From Anaerolineaceae bacterium (GTDB taxonomy: Bacteria; Chloroflexota; Anaerolineae; Anaerolineales; Anaerolineaceae), in NCBI GenBank assembly GCA_019429225.1, contig JAHYJK010000003.1, forward strand, positions 1 through 64,000: DNA of 64,000 bases, written 5' to 3'. The translations under genes were made by a program, and so were the position numbers. Below, piece after piece: positions 17,028 through 26,896 of the stretch. Within the stretch, counting starts at the first letter, position 1. Each line of letters begins with the position of its first letter. The notes below the pieces were generated by a model, which saw only the letters and a program-made list of their open reading frames with translations, was not told the DNA's origin and searched no databases.

Positions 17028-20000
17028 ATTTAACCAAATCGTCGCTCACTTCATCCAATCTCAATGAAATTATCTGGCTGGACGAATCTCTTCCCATGGT
17101 TATTCCATAAATTACATCAGCTGCCTGAACAGTATTTCTGTTGTGTGTGATGACAATAAATTGAATTGATTTTCCTAATTCACTTAATAAATCGCAGAAC
17201 CGGCCTACATTCGCTTCATCTAGTGCCGCATCTACTTCATCTAACACACAGAAAGGAGGTGGAGACACCCGCAGTAATGAAAAGATTAATGCAACCGCAG
17301 TGAGACTTCTTTCTCCACCGGATAGTAATGACAATCCTTGTTCACGTCTACCGGGTAATCTGGCTTCTATCTCAATTCCGGTATTATTAAAATTCTCTTC
17401 GTCGGTGAGGTACAATTTCGCAGATCCCCCACCAAATAATCTGGTAAATAAATCCTTAAATTCCAATGCTACCGCATCGAATGTTTTCTTGAATTCACGT
17501 TGCATCAATTCATCCAACTCGGCAATTACTTGTCGAAGATCCTGATCAGCCTTTTTGAGATCCTCAACCTGCTCAGACAGAAACTCAAATCTTTCTTTAA
17601 CCGAGCGATACTCTTCTTCTGCCTCAGGATTGATCGGGCCGATTCTTCGCATTTGTGCTCGCTGGCGATTTATATTTTCTTCTAAATTTGGTTCAATCTC
17701 AGTTACAATGGGTAATTGTTCAACAAGACCATCAAATGGTAAAGGATTGGGTCCAGTTATAGAAGAAGAATATTCAAAAGATACTAAACCAAAATCTTCT
17801 TCTATGTGTCTGCGTAGATTTTCCAAAACATCTTTATTTCGTGAATAATCCAACTGTCCCTGAGTCAAATATCTTTCGCCAATGGTGACAGTTTGTTGCG
17901 CATTGCTTATTTCTTCCTGTAATTTATCAAAAGTTTTTTCAAGAACTCTTAATTCGTTTTCTGTTGGTAAAATGTGTTGCCGGATTTTTTCAATTTCATC
18001 TTTTAATTCAGCTTCTTTGGCTTTTTTAATGGCTCGCTCATCATCAATTTCGAGCAATGCATTCTTGAAATCCTCTAATCTGCGATGGATGGATTTAAAC
18101 CTCTGCCGATTCTGATCAATGTTTGTTCTGTTTTCCTGTAATCTTTTTTTAGCTTCATTTGTTGCCCGTTCAACAACAGCCAGATTTGTTTTCCAATGCC
18201 CAACATTGGATTGAAAATCATCAATGGGTATTTCATTTAATTCTGCTCGCAGAACATCGCATTCTTTTCTTTGGGTTTCGATTTTTTTGACAATTTCCTG
18301 CAACAAATTCTTCGTTATTGATTCTGATTCATGACTATTAGCGAGTTGTTGTTCTAACGACTTAATTTGGTTATCTACCCATTGTTTTCTTTGTCTTAAT
18401 TTTTCAAAGTCCAGATTTCGTAGGTTCACAAGTTTCTGGCTTTGCTGCAATTCCTGATTACTTTTTTGTTCGCCCTGTGTGATTTGATTGTAATCCTGGT
18501 TTAAAGTAGCTAATTCGCGCTCAAGATCAACCACTTCTGCTTCCAGCGATTTAAATCTTTCTTGAGTTTCTTGGATTACCATTTCCAGTTCTTGTTTCTG
18601 TCTAGGCCGAGCAATAATTGATGACCTGGTTTCCTTTCCTGCAAAAACAATTCCATTTCCTTGAAAAACCTCACCATTAAGAGTTACAAGTCTCGTGTGG
18701 GAAGGGATCTCTCCTAATGCCTTTGTTGCATTCTCATGAGTGTCAACAATAATTGTATTCCCTAATAAATTCTGAACGACAGGTTGATAGTGATGGTCAA
18801 ATTTGACAAGTTCGCTTGCTCTCCCCACCAGTCCATTTATTGAAGGTAATTTCTGTTCTTTCTCATTTTTTAGCCATTGCAATGGGAGAAGAATAGCGCG
18901 ACCTTGATCTCCTTTTGCTAAATATTGAATGGCAAACGAAGGGTCTGACTTATCCAGTAATACAATTGAATCAAGAAATTCACCCAAAGCCGCAGCTATG
19001 GCAGTCTCCAACTCGCTCGGAACATTAAGAACTTCACTGAGTGGTTGGTATTGTCCAGAAAATTTTCCAGATCTATGTGCATTCATCAGGTTTTTCGCAC
19101 CCTGATTGAAACCACTTAAAGTCTTTTCGGCCTGGATTAATGCTTCATATTGAGCATTCAGCTTTATGACTTCCGACTGTAATTTATTTAGAATATTTCT
19201 TTTCTCCTGGAGTTTTTTATCAATATCTTGTTTTTTGGTTAAATAGACAAGTGCATTTTTCTTGATAATTTCAATTGATTTCTCGACGGCAAACAAATCC
19301 TTTTTGGATTTTTCAAGGTCTTTTTCTTTTTCTTTTAATTCTTTTTGAATATCCTGTTCTTCCAGTCTTAATTTTTCCAGTGAGAGTTTCAGGTTGTTAA
19401 TTCTTTCAGCCAATTCATTTAATTTTGCTTTGGCTTCGACTGATTTTGTTTCATTTTCAATCAGTGCCCTCCTGTTTTTTTGAAGCGCACTTTCTACTTT
19501 ACCTCTCACATTAAGCCTTTCGTTTAAGGCTATTTGCGCTTCATCCAGGTTGGTTCTTGCTTCATTAACCTCCTGGGTTAACTTTTGATATTCTGCTTCT
19601 AAATTTTCAAGATATGATTCTTTCGATTTTATTTCTTCCTCTAATCGCACCAAATCATAATTTTGATTATATTCCTGGTCATTTAAGGATCGCTGGCGTT
19701 CCTCTAATACTGCTAAGTCCCGGATGATTTTCTCGAGTTCCAGATGCTGGGTTGAAGACTGTGAATGAAGCTCATTTAACACAATGCGTTTCGAAGAAAT
19801 TTGGTTTCGAATTTCCGAAAATTGTTTTTCAATTTTTTCGTAATTGTTTTTAACTTTGTTTAGATGGATTTCTCGCTCCTGGAGCACCTGTCTTGATTGA
19901 GACAAATCTTTTTGAGCATTATTCCAGTGATATCCATACCAGATTCGTAATAAAACCTGAAGATCAGCCTGCAATGTTTTATATTCCAAAAACCTTCTTG

Positions 20001-20631
20001 TTTGTCGATCCAAACTTCGCAATCGAGGCTCTAACTCACTCAAAATATCAGTAACTCTTTCTAAATTATGGCGAGTCTGGTCGAGACGATTTAACGAATC
20101 TTCTCTTCTGGATCGATAAAGACCAATACCTGCAGCTTCTTCAAAGAATTTCCTTCTTTCATCAGCACGAATAGATAGCGCAGAATCTACCAATCCTTGA
20201 CCAATTAATGTGTAAGTTCGTTCTGCCAGACCTGATTGACCAAGCAATTCCTGAATGTCTCTTAACCTGATTCTTTGCCCATTTAATAAATATTCATTCT
20301 GTCCATCTCGGTATGCTCGTCTGGTTACAGAAACTTCCGAAAAATCAATGGGAAGCCATCCATCTTCATTATTGAATGTAATGGTGGATGATGCCATTCC
20401 AGCTCTGGAGCGACCTTCACTTCCGGCAAAAATCATGTCTTCCGTTTTTCGTCCACGTAATAAGCGGTAGGATTGTTCCCCTAATACCCAGCGAATTGAA
20501 TCAGCAATATTTGATTTTCCGGATCCATTTGGACCTACGATCGCAGTAATTTTTCCAGGAAATTCAAAAATTGTTTTCGTAGCAAAAGTTTTGTAACCTT
20601 GTAATTCTAATGACTTTAAGCGTGAAATCAT
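17026..20631 (-). CDS. smc: Chromosome partition protein SMC
   Basis: 1201 aa condensin ATPase that compacts and segregates chromosomes with ScpA and ScpB. Walker A is GPNGSGKS (33-40). Two long coiled coils flank a hinge (about 510-680, including SGKFSGQYQPLSEV and GRASELVKFD). The ABC signature is LSGGERS (about 1103-1109) and Walker B is FCVLDEVDAALDE. Length and layout are normal. It starts 19 bp after rnc, an rnc-smc order common in bacteria; the ScpA partner gene is 2 kb away. Confidence 0.97.
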   Translation of the reverse strand: MISRLKSLELQGYKTFATKTIFEFPGKITAIVGPNGSGKSNIADSIRWVLGEQSYRLLRGRKTEDMIFAGSEGRSRAGMASSTITFNNEDGWLPIDFSEVSVTRRAYRDGQNEYLLNGQRIRLRDIQELLGQSGLAERTYTLIGQGLVDSALSIRADERRKFFEEAAGIGLYRSRREDSLNRLDQTRHNLERVTDILSELEPRLRSLDRQTRRFLEYKTLQADLQVLLRIWYGYHWNNAQKDLSQSRQVLQEREIHLNKVKNNYEKIEKQFSEIRNQISSKRIVLNELHSQSSTQHLELEKIIRDLAVLEERQRSLNDQEYNQNYDLVRLEEEIKSKESYLENLEAEYQKLTQEVNEARTNLDEAQIALNERLNVRGKVESALQKNRRALIENETKSVEAKAKLNELAERINNLKLSLEKLRLEEQDIQKELKEKEKDLEKSKKDLFAVEKSIEIIKKNALVYLTKKQDIDKKLQEKRNILNKLQSEVIKLNAQYEALIQAEKTLSGFNQGAKNLMNAHRSGKFSGQYQPLSEVLNVPSELETAIAAALGEFLDSIVLLDKSDPSFAIQYLAKGDQGRAILLPLQWLKNEKEQKLPSINGLVGRASELVKFDHHYQPVVQNLLGNTIIVDTHENATKALGEIPSHTRLVTLNGEVFQGNGIVFAGKETRSSIIARPRQKQELEMVIQETQERFKSLEAEVVDLERELATLNQDYNQITQGEQKSNQELQQSQKLVNLRNLDFEKLRQRKQWVDNQIKSLEQQLANSHESESITKNLLQEIVKKIETQRKECDVLRAELNEIPIDDFQSNVGHWKTNLAVVERATNEAKKRLQENRTNIDQNRQRFKSIHRRLEDFKNALLEIDDERAIKKAKEAELKDEIEKIRQHILPTENELRVLEKTFDKLQEEISNAQQTVTIGERYLTQGQLDYSRNKDVLENLRRHIEEDFGLVSFEYSSSITGPNPLPFDGLVEQLPIVTEIEPNLEENINRQRAQMRRIGPINPEAEEEYRSVKERFEFLSEQVEDLKKADQDLRQVIAELDELMQREFKKTFDAVALEFKDLFTRLFGGGSAKLYLTDEENFNNTGIEIEARLPGRREQGLSLLSGGERSLTAVALIFSLLRVSPPPFCVLDEVDAALDEANVGRFCDLLSELGKSIQFIVITHNRNTVQAADVIYGITMGRDSSSQIISLRLDEVSDDLVK

Positions 20632-20650
20632 TTATGCAGGGCTCCAAATG

Positions 20651-21391
20651 TTATTCATCAATTTTTCTCTGTTTTTGTACGAGACCTAGGCGGATCAATG
20701 CCTGTTGTGCAGCAACTTTTGCTGCCGCTTGTTTACTGGGTCCTTCACCGCTTCCAAATGGTTCACCATTTAACAAAACTTCCACCTGAAATACTTTCGA
20801 GTGATCCGGTCCAAAGGAATTTCTTGTTACATATAATGGAGCAAAATATCCTTGAGACTGTGCCCATTCTTGAAATAGACTTTTTGGATCTTCATTTTTG
20901 TTATTTAACAAAATATCTTCTGAAGCTTCTATCAGTAAAGTTTCCAGAAATTCATTGATGGCGGGTATACCTCCATCCAGATAAAGCGCACCGACCAATG
21001 CTTCAAAAGTATCACATAACAAGGCTGGACGCGTTCTACCACCAGCCTGTGCTTCTCCACGCCCAAGCCGCATTGCTCTTCCAAGATCAATTTGTTCAGC
21101 GAACACTGCCAATTGCTCAGTATGAACCAGAGCTGATCTCATTCTGGTAAGATCACCTTCTGGCATTTCTGGAAAATGATGATATAACCATGATCCAACA
21201 ACAAAATCCAGGACTGCATCTCCAAGGAATTCTAAGCGTTCATTGTCTTCTAACGCTTCAGGGTGTTCATTCAAAAATGAGCGATGCGTTAATGCTCTGC
21301 TGAGTAACAACCAATCCGTTATCCGTAACCCCAATCTTTTTGCTAATTCTTGAGGGCTCTCCAACTTAGGAGTGTGATTATCACCTTTCAT
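20651..21391 (-). CDS. rnc: Ribonuclease III
   Basis: 246 aa double-strand-specific endoribonuclease that processes rRNA precursors and structured RNAs. The signature NERLEFLGDAVLD holds the metal ligands, and the second catalytic pair is in CDTFEALVGALYLDGG. The C-terminal double-stranded RNA-binding domain ends GEGPSKQAAAKVAAQQAL. ATG 21391 is chosen over the upstream in-frame start because GGAGG lies 4-5 nt before it. Operon with smc. Confidence 0.95.
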   Translation of the reverse strand: MKGDNHTPKLESPQELAKRLGLRITDWLLLSRALTHRSFLNEHPEALEDNERLEFLGDAVLDFVVGSWLYHHFPEMPEGDLTRMRSALVHTEQLAVFAEQIDLGRAMRLGRGEAQAGGRTRPALLCDTFEALVGALYLDGGIPAINEFLETLLIEASEDILLNNKNEDPKSLFQEWAQSQGYFAPLYVTRNSFGPDHSKVFQVEVLLNGEPFGSGEGPSKQAAAKVAAQQALIRLGLVQKQRKIDE

Positions 21392-21524
21392 ACTTCCTCC
21401 TAAGAACTTGCGATGCGGAAGCCACCTCACTTTTAGAAATCAAGTAGCTTACGCACCAAAAGTTCATCTTCAATTTATCTACAATTATATTGCTCATTGA
21501 TGTATGTATCAATGGTGCAATAAT

Positions 21525-22262
21525 TTAATCCCCTTTCCCTGGTATGTAATCTCCTTCAATCCAGGTTTCACCATCTGGACTGATTTCTTTTTTCCAAATT
21601 GGGACAATTTCTTTTACACGATCGATACCATACTTTGCAGCATCAAATACCCCGGTATGACGGTGCGCAGCCGAACAGAGAACCACCACCGTTGGCGTTC
21701 CTGCGTCCATGTAGCCAATTCTCTGGATAATGACGATTTTTTGCACAGTTGGCCATTTATCGCGAATTTCTTCGGCAACCTGAGTCATTTTTGCCTCCGC
21801 CATAGGAATATAGGCTTCATACTCCAAACCACTGGTTAATGGATGATCAGAATTATTTGTTTCTCCGCGAATGACGCCAGTGAACATCACAACCGCGCCG
21901 GTGCTACTTTGAATTGATTGTGTAATCAAAGCATTAAAATCAAATTCATTCGTGGAAACTGCAATCATTACATCATCGTCCAATTGACCTCCACTGACGG
22001 GAGGAAAGCAAGCTACTTCGGCACTTTCAGGAATTGTATCGGAATTAAAGGCGAAATTTTGATTGATGGAAACCAACATAATGGGTAAAAAGTCTTTTAA
22101 TTGTGGATATTTTACAACCAATTGATTCTTAAGCTCCTGAATGGTTGATCCTTTTTCAATTTCAAATTTAATTTCTGCAGCACCAATGAGTTCTTTCAAC
22201 TTGGCAAAAAATAAGATTTTAAGTTGAATAAATTCTTGATCGGATTGATTATTATTATTCAT
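21525..22262 (-). CDS. MoaD-MoaE fusion, molybdopterin synthase
   Basis: 245 aa. Residues about 1-92 are MoaD (ubiquitin-like sulfur carrier: [12 protein letters not shown], then ACFPPVSGG with the Gly-Gly at 91-92). The rest is MoaE ([48 protein letters not shown]). Molybdopterin synthase normally needs a free MoaD C-terminal Gly-Gly for thiocarboxylation, but here it is internal. ATG 22262 overlaps the moaC stop by 8 bp and has GGAG upstream; the longer frame to 22316 lies inside moaC and is less likely. Confidence 0.9.
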   Translation of the reverse strand: MNNNNQSDQEFIQLKILFFAKLKELIGAAEIKFEIEKGSTIQELKNQLVVKYPQLKDFLPIMLVSINQNFAFNSDTIPESAEVACFPPVSGGQLDDDVMIAVSTNEFDFNALITQSIQSSTGAVVMFTGVIRGETNNSDHPLTSGLEYEAYIPMAEAKMTQVAEEIRDKWPTVQKIVIIQRIGYMDAGTPTVVVLCSAAHRHTGVFDAAKYGIDRVKEIVPIWKKEISPDGETWIEGDYIPGKGD

Positions 22263-22737
22263 TAAAAACGTCTCCACTTGTTCCACCTTTTTTCTCAACC
22301 AGGCGAATATTTTCAATCCTGGCAGATTTTTCTACTGCTTTAATCATGTCATATATCGTCAATCCAGCAACGGATACCGCAGTCAGGGCTTCCATTTCCA
22401 CGCCTGTCTTACCATCAGTTATAACAGTAGCTTCAATCTGAACACCAGGTAATCCTTCATCTATGTGGAGCTCAAGATCAATTTTATTAATGATAAGTGG
22501 GTGGCATAAAGGAATAAGTTCGGATGTTTTTTTTGCAGCCTGAATACCAGCTATTTTTGCCACTGTCAAAACGTCACCCTTTTTTAGTAATCCTTTCTTT
22601 ATCATCTCAACGGTGGTTGATAAAAGTACAACCTGACCTTTTGCTTTCGCAATACGATGGCTGACCGGTTTATCACCAACATCAACCATACTTGCATTTC
22701 CATTTGAATCTATGTGGGTTAGTGTATTATTTTTCAT
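22255..22737 (-). CDS. moaC: Cyclic pyranopterin monophosphate synthase MoaC
   Basis: 160 aa enzyme of molybdenum cofactor synthesis that makes cPMP from the MoaA product. Typical landmarks are [56 protein letters not shown] and [14 protein letters not shown]. It heads a two-gene operon with the MoaD-MoaE fusion; moaA, mogA and moeA are not in this window. Confidence 0.95.
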   Translation of the reverse strand: MKNNTLTHIDSNGNASMVDVGDKPVSHRIAKAKGQVVLLSTTVEMIKKGLLKKGDVLTVAKIAGIQAAKKTSELIPLCHPLIINKIDLELHIDEGLPGVQIEATVITDGKTGVEMEALTAVSVAGLTIYDMIKAVEKSARIENIRLVEKKGGTSGDVFNE

Positions 22738-22805
22738 TTGAGTATTTTTATCGCATGCTTTCAGAGTTTGAATTTTTTATAAGTAATCAAAAATGTAGTT
22801 GCTTC

Positions 22806-22814
22806 TGCTATAAT
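22806..22814 (+). promoter_or_regulatory. Extended -10 promoter placing scpA on a leaderless mRNA
   Basis: TGCTATAAT is a perfect extended -10 box. The last T is followed by 7 nt and then the GTG start of scpA, so transcription should begin on or beside the start codon. There is no Shine-Dalgarno. Confidence 0.65.
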
Positions 22815-22821
22815 TGCTCAC

Positions 22822-23613
22822 GTGGCGCAACAGATAGGTAATTATTATAACCAAGATTATCGAGTTGATACGGATCTTTATCAAGGTCCTCTTGATATAT
22901 TATTAGAGTTAATTGAAAGCGCTGAATTAGATATTACTAAACTGGCGTTGGCTAAAGTCACAGACCAATATTTGGAATATTTAAAGAAAATAGAAACTGA
23001 GAATCCATCAGAAGTTTCCTCTTTTCTGGTTATTGCCTCCAGATTATTACAAATTAAATCTCAGGCTTTACTTCCAAAACAATCTTTGGAAATCTTTGGT
23101 GAAGAGGAAGAAGATCCCGGAGAAGCATTAGCTCAACAACTTATCGTTTATAAACGGTTCAAAGAAATTTCCAAATGGCTTTTAGAACGTGAAGAAGAAG
23201 GACTACGAGCTTATTTAAGGATAGCTCCTCCCCCAAAAATAAATTTTCAGCCAAAATTAGACCTTACCGGCATAACTTTAGAGGATCTGGTGCAGGTCGC
23301 CCGAGAAATTTTTATCAATGGCATGCCGCTTCAGAAATTGGATACGGTAATTAATTTCCCTCGCATTACGATTAAAGAACGCATAACGACCATATTGGAT
23401 CATTTACGAAAATTCCGGAAAACCACATTCAAGAGTTTGTTAACCCAAAAGAACTCTCGCGTGGAATTGGTGGTCACTTTTCTGGCATTATTGGAACTGG
23501 TTAAAAGACATATTATTGAAGCCAATCAAAACGAGCTTTTTGGGGAAATCGATTTGAATTCCGAAAAGCTCGTAGATGAAAACCTGGAACTTGATATTGA
23601 GTTTAATGAGTAA
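22822..23613 (+). CDS. scpA: Segregation and condensation protein ScpA
   Basis: 263 aa kleisin that bridges the SMC heads. The N-terminal YQGPLDILLELIESAELDI and ALAKVTDQYLEYL, and LVIASRLLQIKSQALLP, are family hallmarks. The C-terminal winged-helix region includes FLALLELVKRH. The start is GTG 22822. No scpB follows; a convergent unknown gene ends 8 bp downstream. Confidence 0.93.
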   Translation: MAQQIGNYYNQDYRVDTDLYQGPLDILLELIESAELDITKLALAKVTDQYLEYLKKIETENPSEVSSFLVIASRLLQIKSQALLPKQSLEIFGEEEEDPGEALAQQLIVYKRFKEISKWLLEREEEGLRAYLRIAPPPKINFQPKLDLTGITLEDLVQVAREIFINGMPLQKLDTVINFPRITIKERITTILDHLRKFRKTTFKSLLTQKNSRVELVVTFLALLELVKRHIIEANQNELFGEIDLNSEKLVDENLELDIEFNE

Positions 23614-23620
23614 ATAAATT

Positions 23621-24232
23621 TTATTCTTTTTCTTCCTGGAACAAACCTTCAACCATTTCGTATGGTAAACGATTACTGAGCCATACGACCATCAAACTGA
23701 CGTCATCATCACTGAGTGAATAGTCCGGGTATTTTTCCCTGAAAGAATCGATCAGGATTTCAAACGAATCTTCTTTTGGCCATTCAAGCATAAATCCTGG
23801 TAATAAACTCCTATCTGCTTCTATAGGTAATAATTTCCAGGATCTCTCTTCCAGATAGTGAAATATCGTCTTTTTCGTCTCAAAATTGATTTCTGACCAG
23901 GCGGCGAGTATCTGTGCTACAAATTCATGAGATTTTTTATATGTATCAATACAACCGTTAATTTTTAAGGGTAATGGTGCCACAGAGCTATTTCTGAATC
24001 CTTGTACGCGTACAAGATTTTTGATAAGTGATTTAATTTTTCGTTGTCTTTCCTCTGAAAGTTTATTGAAATTCCCTAAAACTGATTGGATTACCAATTG
24101 CCGATAATCATCTAGCATGTATTCATTGATTGCATGAAACGGTAAGAATCTAGCCTTTTTATCCATCATTATTTTATATATACCTTCCTCGTCTTTTTCT
24201 AGAGAGAGTAATTTTACTTGATTAATAACCAT
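23621..24232 (-). CDS. Conserved-looking hypothetical protein
   Basis: 203 aa, not recognised. No signal peptide or membrane segment. It is mostly helical and charged, with FLPFHAINEYMLDDYRQLV near the start, a basic stretch ERQRKIKSLIKNLVRVQGF, and an acidic tail EGLFQEEKE. It lies convergent to scpA and divergent from mutS, with AAAAGGA upstream of its ATG at a longish distance. Codon use looks like its neighbours, so a real gene is likely. No function is proposed. Confidence 0.6.
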   Translation of the reverse strand: MVINQVKLLSLEKDEEGIYKIMMDKKARFLPFHAINEYMLDDYRQLVIQSVLGNFNKLSEERQRKIKSLIKNLVRVQGFRNSSVAPLPLKINGCIDTYKKSHEFVAQILAAWSEINFETKKTIFHYLEERSWKLLPIEADRSLLPGFMLEWPKEDSFEILIDSFREKYPDYSLSDDDVSLMVVWLSNRLPYEMVEGLFQEEKE

Positions 24233-24296
24233 TTTTAAAAAATCCTTTTCTTTTCCTCATTCGTTAAAATTGATTTGAACTTGCAGAAAAGCAGAT

Positions 24297-26888
24297 GTGA
24301 ACTTAGAATCAGTTTCTATGAGTGAAAACGAAGTCACCCCAATTCGCAGACAATACTTAAATATTAAGAAAAATTATCCAGATGCAATTGTTTTTTTCAG
24401 ATTAGGTGATTTTTATGAAACCTTTGATAATGATGCGGAAATAACCTCCAGAGAACTGGATATTGTGCTGACATCCAGAAACGTAGCCAAAGGAATTCGC
24501 ATTCCGATGGCTGGAATTCCTTATCATGCTGTCGATAATTATCTTTCCAGATTAATAAACAAGGGGTATCACGTAGCCATTGCTGAACAATTAAGTGAAC
24601 CAGATGGACATGGAATTGTTGATCGCGATGTGGTTCGAGTTGTTACACCAGGGACTGTAATAGAACCAAATCTGCTGAAAAAGGATCAAAATAATTATCT
24701 TGCCAGTGCAATTATTGATGAAAATCGCGTTGGTATAGCCTATGTAGATATTACAACCGGGGAATTTAAAGCGACAGAATTGGTTTCTTCTGAGCCGTTG
24801 AATGAATTAAGATCTGAATTGCTGCGCCTCAATCCAGCTGAAATATTATTACCAGAATCAATAAAAATTCAGAATGAACTACCCGGACACATCACTCATT
24901 ATCCAAATTGGCATTTTGAACCAATCCGTTGTGAGGAAAAACTGAAAACCCATTTTAAGGTAAGTACCTTAGACGCATTTGGAATAAAGGGGCTAACGCT
25001 TGCTCTGCAGGCTTCAGGTTCAATCATTGATTATCTCAATGATACACAACCGTCTGCTTTAAAAATTTTGAGCAATATATCCAACTACTCAACCTCAACT
25101 TTTATGACTCTGGATGCTGCAACACGTAGAAATTTGGAATTAACGGAAACACTTCGGAAAAACGAAGTAAAGGGTTCGTTATTGCACATACTGGATTATG
25201 CGGTCACCGCTATGGGGAAACGTCTATTACGTCAATGGGTCTCACAGCCATTATTAGATATTGAAGAAATAAAACTCAGACAGGAAAGTGTTGGTTTTCT
25301 CAAAAACAATGGTTTACAACGTGCTGAATTATTTGTTCAACTGAAAAAAATTAATGATATAGAAAGGTTGACCAGTCGAGTCATTTCCGGGAATGCAATC
25401 CCTCGTGATTTGGTAGCCATTCGTTCTACGCTCCAAAACCTACCAGAGTTGTTGCAGGTATTATCCTCCATGGATTCTCCTTCTTTGAAAAAACTCACCG
25501 AAAAAATCCATGTATGTAACCAGGAATTGGATCTCCTGGAATCTTCCATAGACAAAGACCCCCCTGCTACACTGCAGACCACCGGGATTATTCGGCCAGG
25601 TTATTCATCCGAATTGGATCAAATCATCGAGGCATCCCAACATGCCCGGGATTGGATCAACAATCTCGAAAGCATCGAAAGAGAAAGAACAGGCATAAAA
25701 ACTCTAAAAGTTGGTTATAACAAAGTGTTTGGCTATTATATTGAGGTCACCAGAGCCAATAGCTCATCAGTACCCTCAGAATATATTAGAAAACAAACTT
25801 TGGTAAATGCGGAACGTTTTATAACCCCCGATTTAAAAGAATATGAAACCCTGGTTCTTAATGCAGAAGATCGCATTAAAGAAATAGAGCAACGATTATT
25901 CAAACAAATTTGCGAACAATTAAGCTCCTCCGGCAAAAGATTATTAGAGACCTCAGCGGGGATCGCTGAAATCGATGTTCTGGCTTCTTTCGCCGAAGCA
26001 GCATCATTAGGCAACTATTGCCAGCCAGAATTGCAGGATACTCAAATCCTTTACATTTTGGATGGCCGACATCCCGTGGTTGAAAAATCATTGCAGGGGA
26101 AACGTTTTGTTCCCAACGATTCTGTGTTTGAAGAAGGTGAACTGATCCGCATCATCACAGGCCCTAATATGAGTGGAAAAAGCACCTTCTTGCGTCAGGT
26201 AGCATTAATTGTTCTGATGGCACAAATTGGCAGCTTTGTTCCTGCCAGTGAAGCCATAATAGGAATTTCAGACCGAATTTTTACCAGAATTGGCGCTCAG
26301 GATGAAATTCATGCTGGGCAATCCACCTTCATGGTTGAGATGATTGAAACAGCAAATATTTTGAATCATGCAACACCGAAAAGCCTTTTGATCCTGGATG
26401 AAATCGGACGGGGAACTTCTACCTATGATGGTTTATCAATTGCCTGGGCAGTCATTGAACACATCCACAATCATCCTGGCATTCGTTCAAGAACTTTATT
26501 TGCCACCCATTATCATGAATTGACTCAATTAAGTGATTTATTGCCAGGAGTTAGAAATTATAATGTTGCTGTTTCGGAAGCAGATAACAATGTTGTGTTT
26601 TTACATAAGATCATACCTGGTGGAGCTGATCGATCCTACGGAATCCATGTGGGTCAACTGGCTGGATTACCAAGACCAGTTATTCAAAGATCAGCTGAGA
26701 TTCTGCGGCAATTGGAAATAAGCTCCGGCAAAGCAATCACCATTCAACCAGACCTTCCGCAACAATTAACACTCTTTCCTGAGAATAACCCGATGATCAG
26801 TGCGCTTAAAGAATTGGATATCAATTCACTATCACCTATCGAAGCGTTGAATAAACTTTATGAGTGGAAGAAAAAATTTACTGGATGA
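24297..26888 (+). CDS. mutS: DNA mismatch repair protein MutS
   Basis: Mismatch recognition ATPase, 863 aa from GTG 24297, or 856 aa from ATG 24318, which sits nearer the usual family start. The mismatch-reading motif F-x-E is in GDFYETF. Connector, lever and clamp domains follow (VGYNKVFGYYIEVT). The ATPase has Walker A GPNMSGKST (about 621-629), Walker B LLILDEIGRGTS and the His-containing FATHYHELTQL. No mutL follows. Neither start has a clear Shine-Dalgarno. Confidence 0.95.
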   Translation: MNLESVSMSENEVTPIRRQYLNIKKNYPDAIVFFRLGDFYETFDNDAEITSRELDIVLTSRNVAKGIRIPMAGIPYHAVDNYLSRLINKGYHVAIAEQLSEPDGHGIVDRDVVRVVTPGTVIEPNLLKKDQNNYLASAIIDENRVGIAYVDITTGEFKATELVSSEPLNELRSELLRLNPAEILLPESIKIQNELPGHITHYPNWHFEPIRCEEKLKTHFKVSTLDAFGIKGLTLALQASGSIIDYLNDTQPSALKILSNISNYSTSTFMTLDAATRRNLELTETLRKNEVKGSLLHILDYAVTAMGKRLLRQWVSQPLLDIEEIKLRQESVGFLKNNGLQRAELFVQLKKINDIERLTSRVISGNAIPRDLVAIRSTLQNLPELLQVLSSMDSPSLKKLTEKIHVCNQELDLLESSIDKDPPATLQTTGIIRPGYSSELDQIIEASQHARDWINNLESIERERTGIKTLKVGYNKVFGYYIEVTRANSSSVPSEYIRKQTLVNAERFITPDLKEYETLVLNAEDRIKEIEQRLFKQICEQLSSSGKRLLETSAGIAEIDVLASFAEAASLGNYCQPELQDTQILYILDGRHPVVEKSLQGKRFVPNDSVFEEGELIRIITGPNMSGKSTFLRQVALIVLMAQIGSFVPASEAIIGISDRIFTRIGAQDEIHAGQSTFMVEMIETANILNHATPKSLLILDEIGRGTSTYDGLSIAWAVIEHIHNHPGIRSRTLFATHYHELTQLSDLLPGVRNYNVAVSEADNNVVFLHKIIPGGADRSYGIHVGQLAGLPRPVIQRSAEILRQLEISSGKAITIQPDLPQQLTLFPENNPMISALKELDINSLSPIEALNKLYEWKKKFTG

Positions 26889-26896
26889 TTGCTGGA

